NCBI GenBank assembly: GCA_964431495.1
Contig: CAYSJU010000007.1
Coordinates: forward strand, 15,264-79,263
DNA length: 64,000 nucleotides
Direction of reading: 5' to 3'
Source of the DNA: CAYSJU01 sp964431495
Lineage (GTDB): Bacteria; Omnitrophota; Gorgyraeia; Tantalellales; Tantalellaceae
Below the pieces are notes generated by a model. The model did no database searches and had not been told where the DNA came from. It worked only from the letters and a program-made list of their open reading frames with translations. The first letter of the stretch is position 1. The number at the start of each line of letters is the position of its first letter. Below, in pieces: positions 8,560-15,823 of the stretch. The position numbers and the translations under genes were made by a program.

Positions 8560-9663
8560 CTATGTAATCACCTGCATGGGCAACACCACATATATGTATT
8601 CATCGCCCTTTCTTATCACGCCGGGCTTGTCGCTGTCATTTACTTCGAAACATATCTCCTCTTCTTCCATGTTTCTCAGGACATCGATGAGGTATCTGGG
8701 ATTGAACCCTATTTCCAGTTCTTTGTCTCCACTGTAGTTTACCCTTACATCCTCTTTCGCTTCTCCAAGATAAGGGGTGTTCTTGGACAGCGTCATTTTT
8801 GTTTTCTGTATGTTCATCTTTATCGCCTGCGAGTCCTGGTCCGTAAATATGCTTACCCTTCTGGCGGCCGATAAAAATTCTTCCCTTGAGACCGTAATCT
8901 TTTTGTCTCCCTTTTGCGGGATCACTTTCTCATACTCCGGGAACTCCCCTTCTATGAGCCGGGAGATAATAAAGGTGGAAGAGAAAGAGAACAGTGCCTG
9001 GTTCTCGTTAAACTGTATTTTTACTTCCCCTTCGTCCCCCAGAAGCCTCTTTGCCTCCTGTACCGTCTTCATCGGTATGATCGCTTCTCTTTCAATGAGG
9101 GTTCTCTTGGGCAGCTTCTTTTTTATAATGGCCATCCGTCTGCCGTCCGTTGACACAATGGTGATATCATCCCCTTTAATAACGAACAAGACGCCCGTGA
9201 GAACCCGCCGCGCATCGTCCTTGCTCATGGCAAAGTCCGTAAGGTTCAGCATTTCCTTTAACGTTTTCTGCGGGATGGTAATGGGATCTTTGTCCTCAAA
9301 TAAGGGCAGTGAAGGGAACTCTTCCCTGGGGATACCTATTATCCTGAACTGCGCTTTTCCGCTTTTTATGGCTACGGCATTGTTCTTCTTCACGGACAGG
9401 CTTATCTCTTTGTTCTCGGGCAAAGACCGGATTATATCAAAAAACTTTTTCGCCGGGATGGTAATGGCCCCTTTCTGTTCGGAAGCAGCGGGAAGCATGG
9501 AGCATATTCCTATGTCCAGATCCGTAGCGGTTAACTTGATCTCCTTTCCGTCAGCTTCAAGCAGTACGTTTGACAGAATCGGAAGGCTGCTTTTCTGGGT
9601 AATTGCGTTTTGAACGATTTGTATGCTGTTAACCATCGGTTCTTTTTGAATTGTTAACTCCAT
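8560..9663 (-). CDS. dnaN: DNA polymerase III beta sliding clamp
   Basis: The clamp tethers DNA polymerase to its template and binds many repair proteins. The 367 residues are the standard length for three repeated clamp domains. Family features include LSNVLLEADGKEIKLTATDLDIG in domain 1 (read in two parts at residues 30-55), SDKPGVIRKGDEYIYVVLPMQ at the C-terminus, where the usual ending is MP(M/V)R(L/I), here MPMQVIT. A strong GGAGGGGAAAGGA ribosome-binding site precedes the ATG. It lies 205 bases downstream of dnaA, with DnaA boxes in the gap. Confidence 0.95.
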   Translation of the reverse strand: MELTIQKEPMVNSIQIVQNAITQKSSLPILSNVLLEADGKEIKLTATDLDIGICSMLPAASEQKGAITIPAKKFFDIIRSLPENKEISLSVKKNNAVAIKSGKAQFRIIGIPREEFPSLPLFEDKDPITIPQKTLKEMLNLTDFAMSKDDARRVLTGVLFVIKGDDITIVSTDGRRMAIIKKKLPKRTLIEREAIIPMKTVQEAKRLLGDEGEVKIQFNENQALFSFSSTFIISRLIEGEFPEYEKVIPQKGDKKITVSREEFLSAARRVSIFTDQDSQAIKMNIQKTKMTLSKNTPYLGEAKEDVRVNYSGDKELEIGFNPRYLIDVLRNMEEEEICFEVNDSDKPGVIRKGDEYIYVVLPMQVIT

Positions 9664-9792
9664 TCCTTTCCCCTCCTTCTTATAGTTTCTATTATCTTAG
9701 ATTATTTAGTAGTTGTAATAGTAGAAAGACCCCTGAATAGTGTGAATATCTCCGTAACTTCATATAGCCTGCGATCTTTCATCTGAGCTTAG

Positions 9793-9852
9793 TGTGGATA
9801 TCCTGGGATGAAAATGTACACAAAATGCCTCAAAAGCGAAAAGTTATCCACA
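9793..9852. promoter_or_regulatory. DnaA boxes in the dnaA-dnaN gap
   Basis: TTATCCACA at 9844-9852 is a perfect DnaA box on the plus strand. TGTGGATAT at 9793-9801 is a box on the minus strand with one mismatch. The 205-base gap also contains A/T-rich stretches near 9690-9720. The boxes could autoregulate dnaN or form part of a bipartite origin. Confidence 0.6.
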
Positions 9853-9868
9853 GCTTATTAACAAACCC

Positions 9869-11272
9869 CTATGCCCGGTCATTCCTTATTTGATTTGTAA
9901 ATTTTTCTATAAGACTCCGGGTGCCTTCTTTCTCCTTAAGTTCTTTATTTATCTTATCATACGCGTGTAAAACCGTTGTATGGTCCTTCCCCCCGAAATA
10001 TCCCCCTATATCGGGCAGGGAATGATCCGTCAGGTTGCGGCACAGGTACATCGCGAGCTGCCTTGGATAAGCAACGGCATGGGTTCGCCTTTTTGATTTT
10101 ATATCCGCCGTCGTTATATCAAAATAGGCGGCAACGGTATTCTGTATAAGGGGAATGCTGATCTTTCTTTCCTCTTCTATCATCCCCTTGAGGACCTTCT
10201 TCGCGAGGTCCACGGTAAGGTCGCTTACCATGATCTTCGCGGACGCCACGACGCGGATAAGGCCCCCTTCCAGTTCGCGGATATTGGTCCGGATCTTATC
10301 CGCCAGAAAGAACAGGACTTCTTTAGGGACCGGGACGGCTTCGGCTTCGCATTTTTTTTCAAGAATCGCGATGCGCGTTTCAAAATCCGGAGCCTGGATG
10401 TCAGCGATCAGGCCCCAGGCGAAACGGGAGACAAGACGCTCCTCCAGTGTCGGTATGTCCCTGGGAGAACGGTCGCTGGACAAGACTATCTGTTTATGAG
10501 CGTCGTACAGGGCGTTGAAAGTATGGAAGAACTCCTCCTGTGTGGCCTCTTTCCCCGCGATAAACTGTATGTCATCGATCAAAAGGATGTCGACGTTCCT
10601 GTACATATTACGGAACTTCGTGGTGGCCTTGGTCCGGATGGCCTGTATCAGCTGGTTGGTGAACTCTTCGCTGGAGATATACAAGACCTTCGCTTTAGGA
10701 TGGTTTTTCAGCACCTGGTGGCCCATCGCCTGCAGCAAATGCGTTTTTCCAAGGCCGACTCCTCCGTGAAAGAACAACGGGTTATAGCTTTTCGCCATAT
10801 TTTCGCAGACAGCGAGAGAAGCGGCGTGCGCGAACCTGTTCCCCGGGCCAACGACGAAATTCTCAAAAGTGTACCTGGGGTTCAGGCCGATCTCACGGTA
10901 TCGGCTTTCGGGCATCTGATGGGTCCCGGTGAACACGGTTTTGAGCCATTCCATTGTTCCCTGTTTTTCCGCCGCTCCCGGCGCGGCCTTTTCTTTGACA
11001 ACAGCGGGAGTGTTCTCTTTTTGGGGAAGAGATTTTTTTTCGGGTTCGAAACGGATGGCCAGGGCCTTGCCGGAAGCCTGGAGCAATGCGGTCTTGATAA
11101 GGCTTATGTATTTTTCCCGGATCCAGTTTTCAAAAAACTTATTCGGGACAGTAAGCGTGATGGCGGAATCTTCCACAGAGCCTTGTTTGATGGGAAGAAA
11201 CCACACGGTGAAGACCTGCTCGTTCACTTCTGATTTCAGGAAAGAGAGAGCTTTGTCCCAGACGTTATCCAT
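9869..11272 (-). CDS. dnaA: Chromosomal replication initiator DnaA
   Basis: DnaA binds origin boxes and opens the duplex. The 467-residue protein has the N-terminal helicase/DiaA-contact domain (MDNVWDKALSFLKSEV), a variable linker rich in Glu/Lys/Ala, and the AAA+ domain with Walker A GGVGLGKTH and Walker B ILLIDDIQF. The DNA-binding domain IV carries the signature YFGGKDHTTVLHA. The ATG at 11272 matches the usual N-terminus; an upstream TTG at 11284 would add four residues and cannot be excluded. DnaA-box-like sequences overlap the start codon, suggesting autoregulation. The gene is divergent from rpmH, the classical arrangement. Confidence 0.97.
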   Translation of the reverse strand: MDNVWDKALSFLKSEVNEQVFTVWFLPIKQGSVEDSAITLTVPNKFFENWIREKYISLIKTALLQASGKALAIRFEPEKKSLPQKENTPAVVKEKAAPGAAEKQGTMEWLKTVFTGTHQMPESRYREIGLNPRYTFENFVVGPGNRFAHAASLAVCENMAKSYNPLFFHGGVGLGKTHLLQAMGHQVLKNHPKAKVLYISSEEFTNQLIQAIRTKATTKFRNMYRNVDILLIDDIQFIAGKEATQEEFFHTFNALYDAHKQIVLSSDRSPRDIPTLEERLVSRFAWGLIADIQAPDFETRIAILEKKCEAEAVPVPKEVLFFLADKIRTNIRELEGGLIRVVASAKIMVSDLTVDLAKKVLKGMIEEERKISIPLIQNTVAAYFDITTADIKSKRRTHAVAYPRQLAMYLCRNLTDHSLPDIGGYFGGKDHTTVLHAYDKINKELKEKEGTRSLIEKFTNQIRNDRA

Positions 11273-11650
11273 AATTATCAACAAGAAAACAACAGCTTTT
11301 CAAGGAGAACAGAACAAGATATCAACAACTTATCCACAGCGAATAAGTAAAAAAAAACCCCGAAGAACACGTCGAGGAATTAACCGGAATTTATTATATA
11401 CATTCGGCCAGATCAATGCAAGGAGTTTTTTCAAAGCAAGGACAGATATTAAATACAAAAATCGTCGAACCAAGGACTGGTTCTCCCCGGCAACGAGAGA
11501 AGCCATGGCCTGGGAGCAAGCTGCTTATTTTCCCTCCATCCTGGCTCTGCCACGCAAGTTATAGGGGGCCAAGAAATTTCTTGACTTGCCGATAACGTAT
11601 GCTATAATCATCTATTCTAAATTTGGATATTATAGGACGAGGAGCGTTTT
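11265..11650. other. Candidate oriC: DnaA-box cluster and strand-switch point between dnaA and rpmH
   Basis: Four DnaA-box-like nonamers lie close together on the plus strand: TTATCCATA (11265-11273), TTATCAACA (11275-11283), ATATCAACA (11319-11327) and the perfect TTATCCACA (11330-11338). An A-rich run follows at about 11345-11357, then an A/T-rich stretch near 11385-11402. Genes diverge from this gap in both directions, as expected at an origin. The rest of the gap (11410-11580) holds no gene I can recognise. Confidence 0.65.
11581..11608 (+). promoter_or_regulatory. Sigma-70-type promoter of rpmH-rnpA-yidD-yidC
   Basis: TTGACT (11581-11586) and a perfect TATAAT (11603-11608) are separated by 16 bases. 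The GTG start of rpmH is 42 bases downstream of the -10, with the ribosome-binding site GAGGAG between them. Confidence 0.7.
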
Positions 11651-11788
11651 GTGAAAAAGAACCTTACATTAAAGTCGAATATAAAGCGTAAAAGAAAACA
11701 TGGCTTCCGCAAAAGAAGCAAAAGCCGCTCCGGAAAGGCCATTTTACAAAGAAGACGGAGCAAAGGACGGTCGGTTCTTTCTGCGTGA
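11651..11788 (+). CDS. rpmH: 50S ribosomal protein L34
   Basis: The 45-residue reading frame starts at GTG and reads MKKNLTLKSNIKRKRKHGF, then RKRSKSRSGKAILQRRRSKG and RSVLSA. KRKHGFRKR and the GKAIL.RRR.KGR pattern are the L34 signature, and the length is standard. GAGGAG lies 7 bases before the GTG. L34 is a small basic protein of the large ribosomal subunit. Its TGA stop overlaps the GTG start of rnpA (GTGA at 11785-11788), implying translational coupling. The start TLKSN differs from the usual TYQPS, a mild divergence also seen in other candidate phyla. Confidence 0.93.
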   Translation: MKKNLTLKSNIKRKRKHGFRKRSKSRSGKAILQRRRSKGRSVLSA

Positions 11789-12135
11789 AAACAGGACGAA
11801 TAAGAAAGACAAAAGAATTCCAAGACATCCTGGCCAGCGGAGAAAAACAGCGGGGCAGGTATATATTTTTGTATTGGAAACAGGATAAAAGCAGGAAAGA
11901 TCCAAGGGTAGGGACGATCATCACGAAAAAACTCGCTCCCAACGCCACGCAGAGGAACTATATCAAACGAATAATATACACCTTTTTTGACTCCCGCAAA
12001 CAATCTATAAAGCCAGGGACCGCAAATATTATAAGGCTTGTCAGAAACGTTCGAAATATTAACAGAACAAGGCTCGCAAAGGAGATCAGAAAAGAGCTGG
12101 AAAATGTCGTTATAAAAGCCGGGATAATAGAGTGA
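11785..12135 (+). CDS. rnpA: Ribonuclease P protein component
   Basis: RnpA is the small protein cofactor of RNase P, which trims tRNA 5' leaders. The 116-residue protein starts at GTG, overlapping the rpmH stop. The N-terminal IRKTKEFQDILASGEKQRG matches the family start (R.. ... F..v...G.r..g), and ITKKLAPNATQRNYIKRII corresponds to the conserved RNR-type helix (usual form KK.GnAV.RNr.KR), here with QRNYIKR. The basic character fits an RNA-binding protein. Its stop overlaps the GTG of yidD, so rpmH, rnpA and yidD form a tightly coupled string. Confidence 0.9.
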   Translation: MKTGRIRKTKEFQDILASGEKQRGRYIFLYWKQDKSRKDPRVGTIITKKLAPNATQRNYIKRIIYTFFDSRKQSIKPGTANIIRLVRNVRNINRTRLAKEIRKELENVVIKAGIIE

Positions 12136-12362
12136 GACGATTGATATTATTTTTGATCAAAGGATACCAGAAAGCCATAAGCCCGTATATTGCCAGAAGT
12201 TGCAGGCATGAACCCTCGTGCTCACAATATGCGGTCGAGGCGCTGGAGGAATATGGCGTTATCAGGGGCGCGATGCTTTCTGTTTGGCGAATTATGAGAT
12301 GCAATCCTTTTTCCCGCGGAGGATACGATCCGGTAAAAAAACACAAAGGAACAACAGGGTAG
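12132..12362 (+). CDS. yidD: YidD membrane protein insertion efficiency factor
   Basis: YidD is a small membrane-associated protein that assists YidC/Sec-dependent insertion. The 76 residues include the family motifs YQKAISPY, CRHEPSCSQYAVEALEEYG and RIMRCNPFSRGGYDPV, with the three conserved cysteines. The likely start is GTG at 12132, overlapping the rnpA stop. The N-terminal RRLILFLIKGY forms the amphipathic helix. It sits between rnpA and yidC, the standard order. Confidence 0.93.
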   Translation: MRRLILFLIKGYQKAISPYIARSCRHEPSCSQYAVEALEEYGVIRGAMLSVWRIMRCNPFSRGGYDPVKKHKGTTG

Positions 12363-12367
12363 GGCCC

Positions 12368-13987
12368 ATGCAGAAAAGAATGTTTCTTGCACTAATTTTA
12401 TCTTTGGCGGTTTTGCTGGGTTTCCAGTATTTTTTCAAAGTTTCCCCGACCAACACCGCCACGCAAAAGAGCTATGGACAAAACATAGAGGAAAAAAGGA
12501 TAACGTCCGAAGAAAGAAGAGCGGCAGAGGTTCTTCCGACAAGAGAAAGTAAATCTTTTCCTGAAGAAGAAATGTTTATTCAGACAGAGAAGTACGAAAT
12601 AGTTTTTTCCAATGTCGGGGGATCAATAAAAAAATGGCGCATGAAAGAATTTGAAAATGCGCCGGAACCGGAACTGGAACAGGAAGAAAAAGAGATACTA
12701 ATAAACACAAAAGTTCCGGAACAGCAGTTATTCGCGATGCAAAGCCAGATGTTAAAGGGGCTGGCAAGCAAGAGATTTAAAGGCCGCCAGGGACAGGATT
12801 ATCTGGAATACGCATATGAAAAACCCGCGACCTTTCTAGTAACAAAAAGATACACTTTTCATAAGACCAGTGATTATATAGATTTAACAATTATAATAAA
12901 AAACCTTTCTTCTAAGAGCACGCCCTTTTCATATCAACTTACAGGACCAGCGGGATTACAGGAGACCGGTGCGGTCCGCGGCCGGAGCTTTTTGCAGGCA
13001 GAAACGCTCATAGACGATAAACTCATCCGGAAACATTCCGTAAAAGATATGTGGGCCCAGCAGGGCAACATTTCATGGATCGCTTTAAAGAACCGGTATT
13101 TTGCCGCCATCCTTAAGCCGTTTGAAAATCCAATGTATGCCATGATCCAGGGGGACAGAAAGATAGGGTTGGACACCTTTCTAAAGACCAGGGAATATGC
13201 GCTTTCCCCAGGTCAGACTATCGAAGAGGATTATTTGCTGTATGTGGGACCGATCGATGGAAAGCGATTGAAAGCAATGGGATACGGGATGGACCAGGTC
13301 GTAGATTATGGCTGGTTTGGCGCCATAAGCAAGGTTCTTTTAACAATACTGCGGTTTTTCCATAAATGGGTGAAAAACTGGGGTCTAGCTATAATTCTTT
13401 TGACCCTGGTGGTAAATATCCTTACCTACCCTCTCACCAGAAAAAGCTTTATGTCCATGCACCAGATGAAGAACATACAGCCGCACATGCAAAAGCTGAA
13501 AGAGCTTCATAAGGACAATCCGCAGAAATTGAACAAAGAGATGATGCAGCTTTACAAGACATATAATGTTAATCCTTTCGGAGGATGCCTGCCCATGTTA
13601 TTGCAGATCCCTATTTTTATCGCGCTTTACCAGGGGCTAATTCGTTCTGTTGAACTGAAAGGAGCGCATTTTTTATGGATAAAAGATCTGGCAAAGCCGG
13701 ATGCCGCGCCATTACCGTTCACTTTGCCGGTGATCGGTAATCATATAAATATTCTGCCATTGTTAATGGCCGGGATGATGTTCCTGCAGCAAAAGATCAC
13801 CCAGGGAGCGACTTCCGCGGCAATGACGGACGATCAGGCCAAGCAGCAAAAAATGATGTTACTGATGATGCCGCTATTTTTCGGATTTCTTTTCTACAAT
13901 ATGCCTTCCGGACTGGTCCTGTACTGGCTGACCAATACGATCCTGATGAGTTCAGAACAGACCATTTTAACAAAAACCATGAAGTAA
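12368..13987 (+). CDS. yidC: Membrane protein insertase YidC
   Basis: YidC inserts and folds inner-membrane proteins. From the ATG at 12368 the protein has 539 residues, close to Gram-negative YidC (about 548). MQKRMFLALILSLAVLLGFQ is the first membrane helix; residues about 30-325 are the large periplasmic P1 domain, a sign of a two-membrane cell. The C-terminal 60KD_IMP core starts near VVDYGWFGAISKVLLTIL, with the coiled cytoplasmic hairpin LTRKSFMSMHQMKNIQPHMQ and four further helices. The frame is open further upstream, but that part overlaps yidD and has no family match, so I use the internal ATG. Confidence 0.96.
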   Translation: MQKRMFLALILSLAVLLGFQYFFKVSPTNTATQKSYGQNIEEKRITSEERRAAEVLPTRESKSFPEEEMFIQTEKYEIVFSNVGGSIKKWRMKEFENAPEPELEQEEKEILINTKVPEQQLFAMQSQMLKGLASKRFKGRQGQDYLEYAYEKPATFLVTKRYTFHKTSDYIDLTIIIKNLSSKSTPFSYQLTGPAGLQETGAVRGRSFLQAETLIDDKLIRKHSVKDMWAQQGNISWIALKNRYFAAILKPFENPMYAMIQGDRKIGLDTFLKTREYALSPGQTIEEDYLLYVGPIDGKRLKAMGYGMDQVVDYGWFGAISKVLLTILRFFHKWVKNWGLAIILLTLVVNILTYPLTRKSFMSMHQMKNIQPHMQKLKELHKDNPQKLNKEMMQLYKTYNVNPFGGCLPMLLQIPIFIALYQGLIRSVELKGAHFLWIKDLAKPDAAPLPFTLPVIGNHINILPLLMAGMMFLQQKITQGATSAAMTDDQAKQQKMMLLMMPLFFGFLFYNMPSGLVLYWLTNTILMSSEQTILTKTMK

Positions 13988-14014
13988 GAAGCTCCCGCCG
14001 GATTGTTGATTTCC

Positions 14015-14023
14015 TGTGGATAA
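14015..14023 (-). promoter_or_regulatory. Perfect DnaA box downstream of yidC
   Basis: TGTGGATAA, the reverse complement of TTATCCACA, lies 27 bases after the yidC stop at the left edge of the long palindrome. It may belong to the origin or be a DnaA-titrating site. Confidence 0.55.
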
Positions 14024-14066
14024 CTCGACAAAGCTACTAATTGTAAGAAGTTACAGCTAATAAATA

Positions 14067-14363
14067 CGCCTATAAGCAAAAAAGGAACCAAAATTCTTTC
14101 CCCCAAGCAAATTCTCAACGTCTTTTATTTCGTTTTTGAGAGGGCATGGCAGAACCCACCCCCCGTGCGTGGGGGGCGGGTTCTGCCATGCTTTTCGTAT
14201 GCTGATGCTTACAAAGTAAACCTCTCAAAAGCTCATAAAAGACTAAATTTCTTGGCCGCCATGAGATAGCTTTGAGCCAGGGAATCTTCTTATAGCCTCG
14301 TGGGCTCGCACGGTTTGCAAGGGGGACCCCTTTGAATTTTGGTTCCTTTTTTACTTATAGACG
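14067..14363. repeat. Nested imperfect palindrome of about 300 bp
   Basis: Three nested inverted repeats share one centre region. The outer arms 14067-14096 and 14334-14363 match in 28 of 30 positions by reverse complement (both contain TATAAG/TTATAG and AAAAAAGGAACCAAAATTC). The stem continues with TTTCCCCCAAGCAAA (14097-14111) against TTTGCAAGGGGGA (14314-14326). Middle arms 14120-14143 and 14221-14243 match with a few differences. The inner hairpin is 14144-14191. I see no protein-coding frame. It could be a MITE-like insertion, a structured RNA or a structural DNA element; the outer right arm abuts the first parS-like palindrome. Confidence 0.75.
14144..14191. repeat. Strong inner hairpin of the long palindrome
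   Basis: GCATGGCAGAACCC and GGGTTCTGCCATGC are perfect complements; with the C/G-rich centre the stem exceeds 20 base pairs around a very short loop. A TTTTCG follows on the plus strand, so it could also terminate transcripts from yidC. Confidence 0.7.
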
Positions 14364-14379
14364 GTTTCCACGTGGAAAC
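14364..14379. promoter_or_regulatory. parS-like palindrome, copy 1
   Basis: GTTTCCACGTGGAAAC is a perfect 16-base palindrome, here extended to 22 bases (14361-14382). Its central 12 bases TTCCACGTGGAA equal the core of common chromosomal parS sites. It stands directly before the first 64-bp repeat, about 650 bases upstream of parA. Confidence 0.7.
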
Positions 14380-14565
14380 CGTGCGCTTAATGGGCTATGT
14401 TAAGGTTCCCTGGGTCAAAGCGATAAGTTGTCCTCCAGGAACCCGTGCTCTTAATGGGCTATATGAAGGTTCCCTGGTTCAAAGCGATAGGTTGTCCTCC
14501 AGGAAACCGTGCGCTTAATGGGCTATGTTAAGGTTCCCTGGGTCAAAGCTATAAGTTGTCCTCCA

Positions 14566-14879
14566 GGAAACCGTGCTCTTAATGGGCTATGTTAAGGTTC
14601 CCTGGTCCAGAGCTATATGTTGTCTTCCAGGAAAACTGGAAAATAATTTCTCATCAAACTTGACACGGCAGGCTTTATATGATATATTTTTGACCAAAGA
14701 CATTTCTAACAAGTTTCCACGTGGAAACCGTGCTCTTAATGGGCTATGTTAAGGTTCCCTGGTCCAGAGCTATATGTTGTCTTCCAGGAAAACTGGAAAA
14801 TAATTTCTCATCAAACTTGACACGGCAGGCTTTATATGATATATTTTTGACCAAAGACATTTCTAACAAGTTTCCACGT
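14566..14879 (+). repeat. Perfect 157-bp tandem duplication
   Basis: 14566-14722 and 14723-14879 read identically. Each copy is a 64-bp unit plus a 93-bp insert that ends in a parS-like half, so the duplication recreated a complete palindrome at each junction. Perfect identity points to a recent event or active homogenisation. Confidence 0.85.
14713..14728. promoter_or_regulatory. parS-like palindrome, copy 2
   Basis: A second GTTTCCACGTGGAAAC, at the junction between the first 93-base insert and the fifth 64-bp unit. Confidence 0.7.
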
Positions 14880-14885
14880 GGAAAC
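14870..14885. promoter_or_regulatory. parS-like palindrome, copy 3
   Basis: A third GTTTCCACGTGGAAAC, at the junction between the second 93-base insert and the sixth 64-bp unit, 139 bases before the parA ATG. Confidence 0.7.
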
Positions 14886-15023
14886 CGTGCGCTTAATGGG
14901 CGATGTTAAGGTTCCCTGGTCCAGAGCTATAAGTTGTCCTCCAGGAAACCGTGCTCTTAATGGGCGATGTTAAGGTTCCCTAGTCCAAAGCTATAACTTG
15001 TATTCCAGGAAACATTATCCAGC

Positions 15024-15809
15024 ATGAAAAAGATCGCTATATGTAATCAAAAAGGCGGCGTTGCAAAGACAACAACAGCCGTCAATGTCGCTTCTTACCT
15101 TGCACTTAAAGGCAAAAGAACACTTCTCATTGATATTGATCCCCAGGCAAATGCGACAAGCGGGCTCGGGCTCAAAAAAAACGAAATCGAGAACAGTATC
15201 TATGATGTCCTTCACGAGCATATAAATTTAGAACAGGCAATAAAAAAAACCACAATAGAAAAATTATCCATTGTCCCATCAAATATAAGCCTTACCGGCG
15301 CGGAAGTTGAGCTGGTAAATGTTATGGGACGTGAATACAGACTAAAAAAAGCCGTTCAGGAAATGAAGAGCGGCTTTGACTTTATCATAATCGATTGTCC
15401 GCCGTCTTTGGGGCTTTTGACCATAAACGGGTTAACGGCCGCTGATTCAATCCTCATTCCCATACAATGCGAATATTACGCGTTAGAAGGCCTTGGACAA
15501 CTAATAAACACGATTAAGCTTATAACCGAAAACCTCAATGATAAACTGGCTATCGAGGGCGTTTTATTGACAATGGCGGATTACAGAACAAATTTGACAA
15601 AAGAAGTCATAAACGAGGTCAAAAAATTTTTCGGCGATAAGGTCTATAATACGATTATCCCGCGGACAATAAAGCTTACGGAAGCGCCGGGGTTTGGCAA
15701 GCCCATTGCGCTTTATGATGAACATTCTCCCGGCGCCCAAAAATACGAAGCGCTGGTCCATGAAATTTTGGATATACCTTTTTTTGAAACCAAAACAAAA
15801 GATAAATAA
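15024..15809 (+). CDS. parA: Chromosome partitioning ATPase ParA (Soj)
   Basis: ParA is a deviant-Walker ATPase that moves ParB-parS complexes apart. The 261 residues start MKKIAICNQKGGVAKTTTAV, containing the deviant Walker A KGGVAKTT at residues 10-17. Walker A' is TLLIDIDPQAN and Walker B is FDFIIIDCPPSLG. There is no N-terminal HTH domain, as in chromosomal Soj proteins rather than plasmid type Ia ParA. It starts 16 bases after the last 64-bp repeat unit, so its promoter must lie within or before the array. parB follows after 14 bases with GGAGGGCGA between. Confidence 0.96.
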   Translation: MKKIAICNQKGGVAKTTTAVNVASYLALKGKRTLLIDIDPQANATSGLGLKKNEIENSIYDVLHEHINLEQAIKKTTIEKLSIVPSNISLTGAEVELVNVMGREYRLKKAVQEMKSGFDFIIIDCPPSLGLLTINGLTAADSILIPIQCEYYALEGLGQLINTIKLITENLNDKLAIEGVLLTMADYRTNLTKEVINEVKKFFGDKVYNTIIPRTIKLTEAPGFGKPIALYDEHSPGAQKYEALVHEILDIPFFETKTKDK

Positions 15810-15823
15810 CTTGGAGGGCGAAG

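Larger units (their letters stand above)
14374..15007 (+). repeat. Array of seven 64-bp repeats upstream of parA
   Basis: Units begin at 14374, 14438, 14502, 14566, 14723, 14880 and 14944; each is exactly 64 bases. They start GGAAACCGTGCKCTTAATGG and end with TTGTCCTCCA or a variant. Units 1-4 are contiguous, and 6-7 are contiguous; identical 93-base inserts follow units 4 and 5. The end of one unit and the start of the next form an imperfect stem (GGTTCCCTGG with CCAGGAAACC), so every unit boundary can fold. No open frame spans the array convincingly. Its site between parS-like palindromes and parA suggests a chromosome-segregation role. Confidence 0.85.

Noticed and set aside
7666..8874. 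Plus-strand frame of 402 codons across gyrB, the DUF721 gene and dnaN
   Set aside because: It runs antisense to three genes and has no recognisable domain; it follows from their codon bias.
12218..12367. N-terminal extension of YidC
   Set aside because: The added 50 residues overlap yidD in another frame and lack similarity; the internal ATG at 12368 gives the normal signal-anchor start.
14067..14363. tmRNA, 6S RNA or RNase P RNA
   Set aside because: No tRNA-like ends, tag frame or conserved RNase P core sequences; only nested inverted repeats are visible.
14374..15007. CRISPR array
   Set aside because: The 64-bp units are contiguous with no unique spacers of similar size; the two 93-bp inserts are identical to each other, and there are no cas genes.
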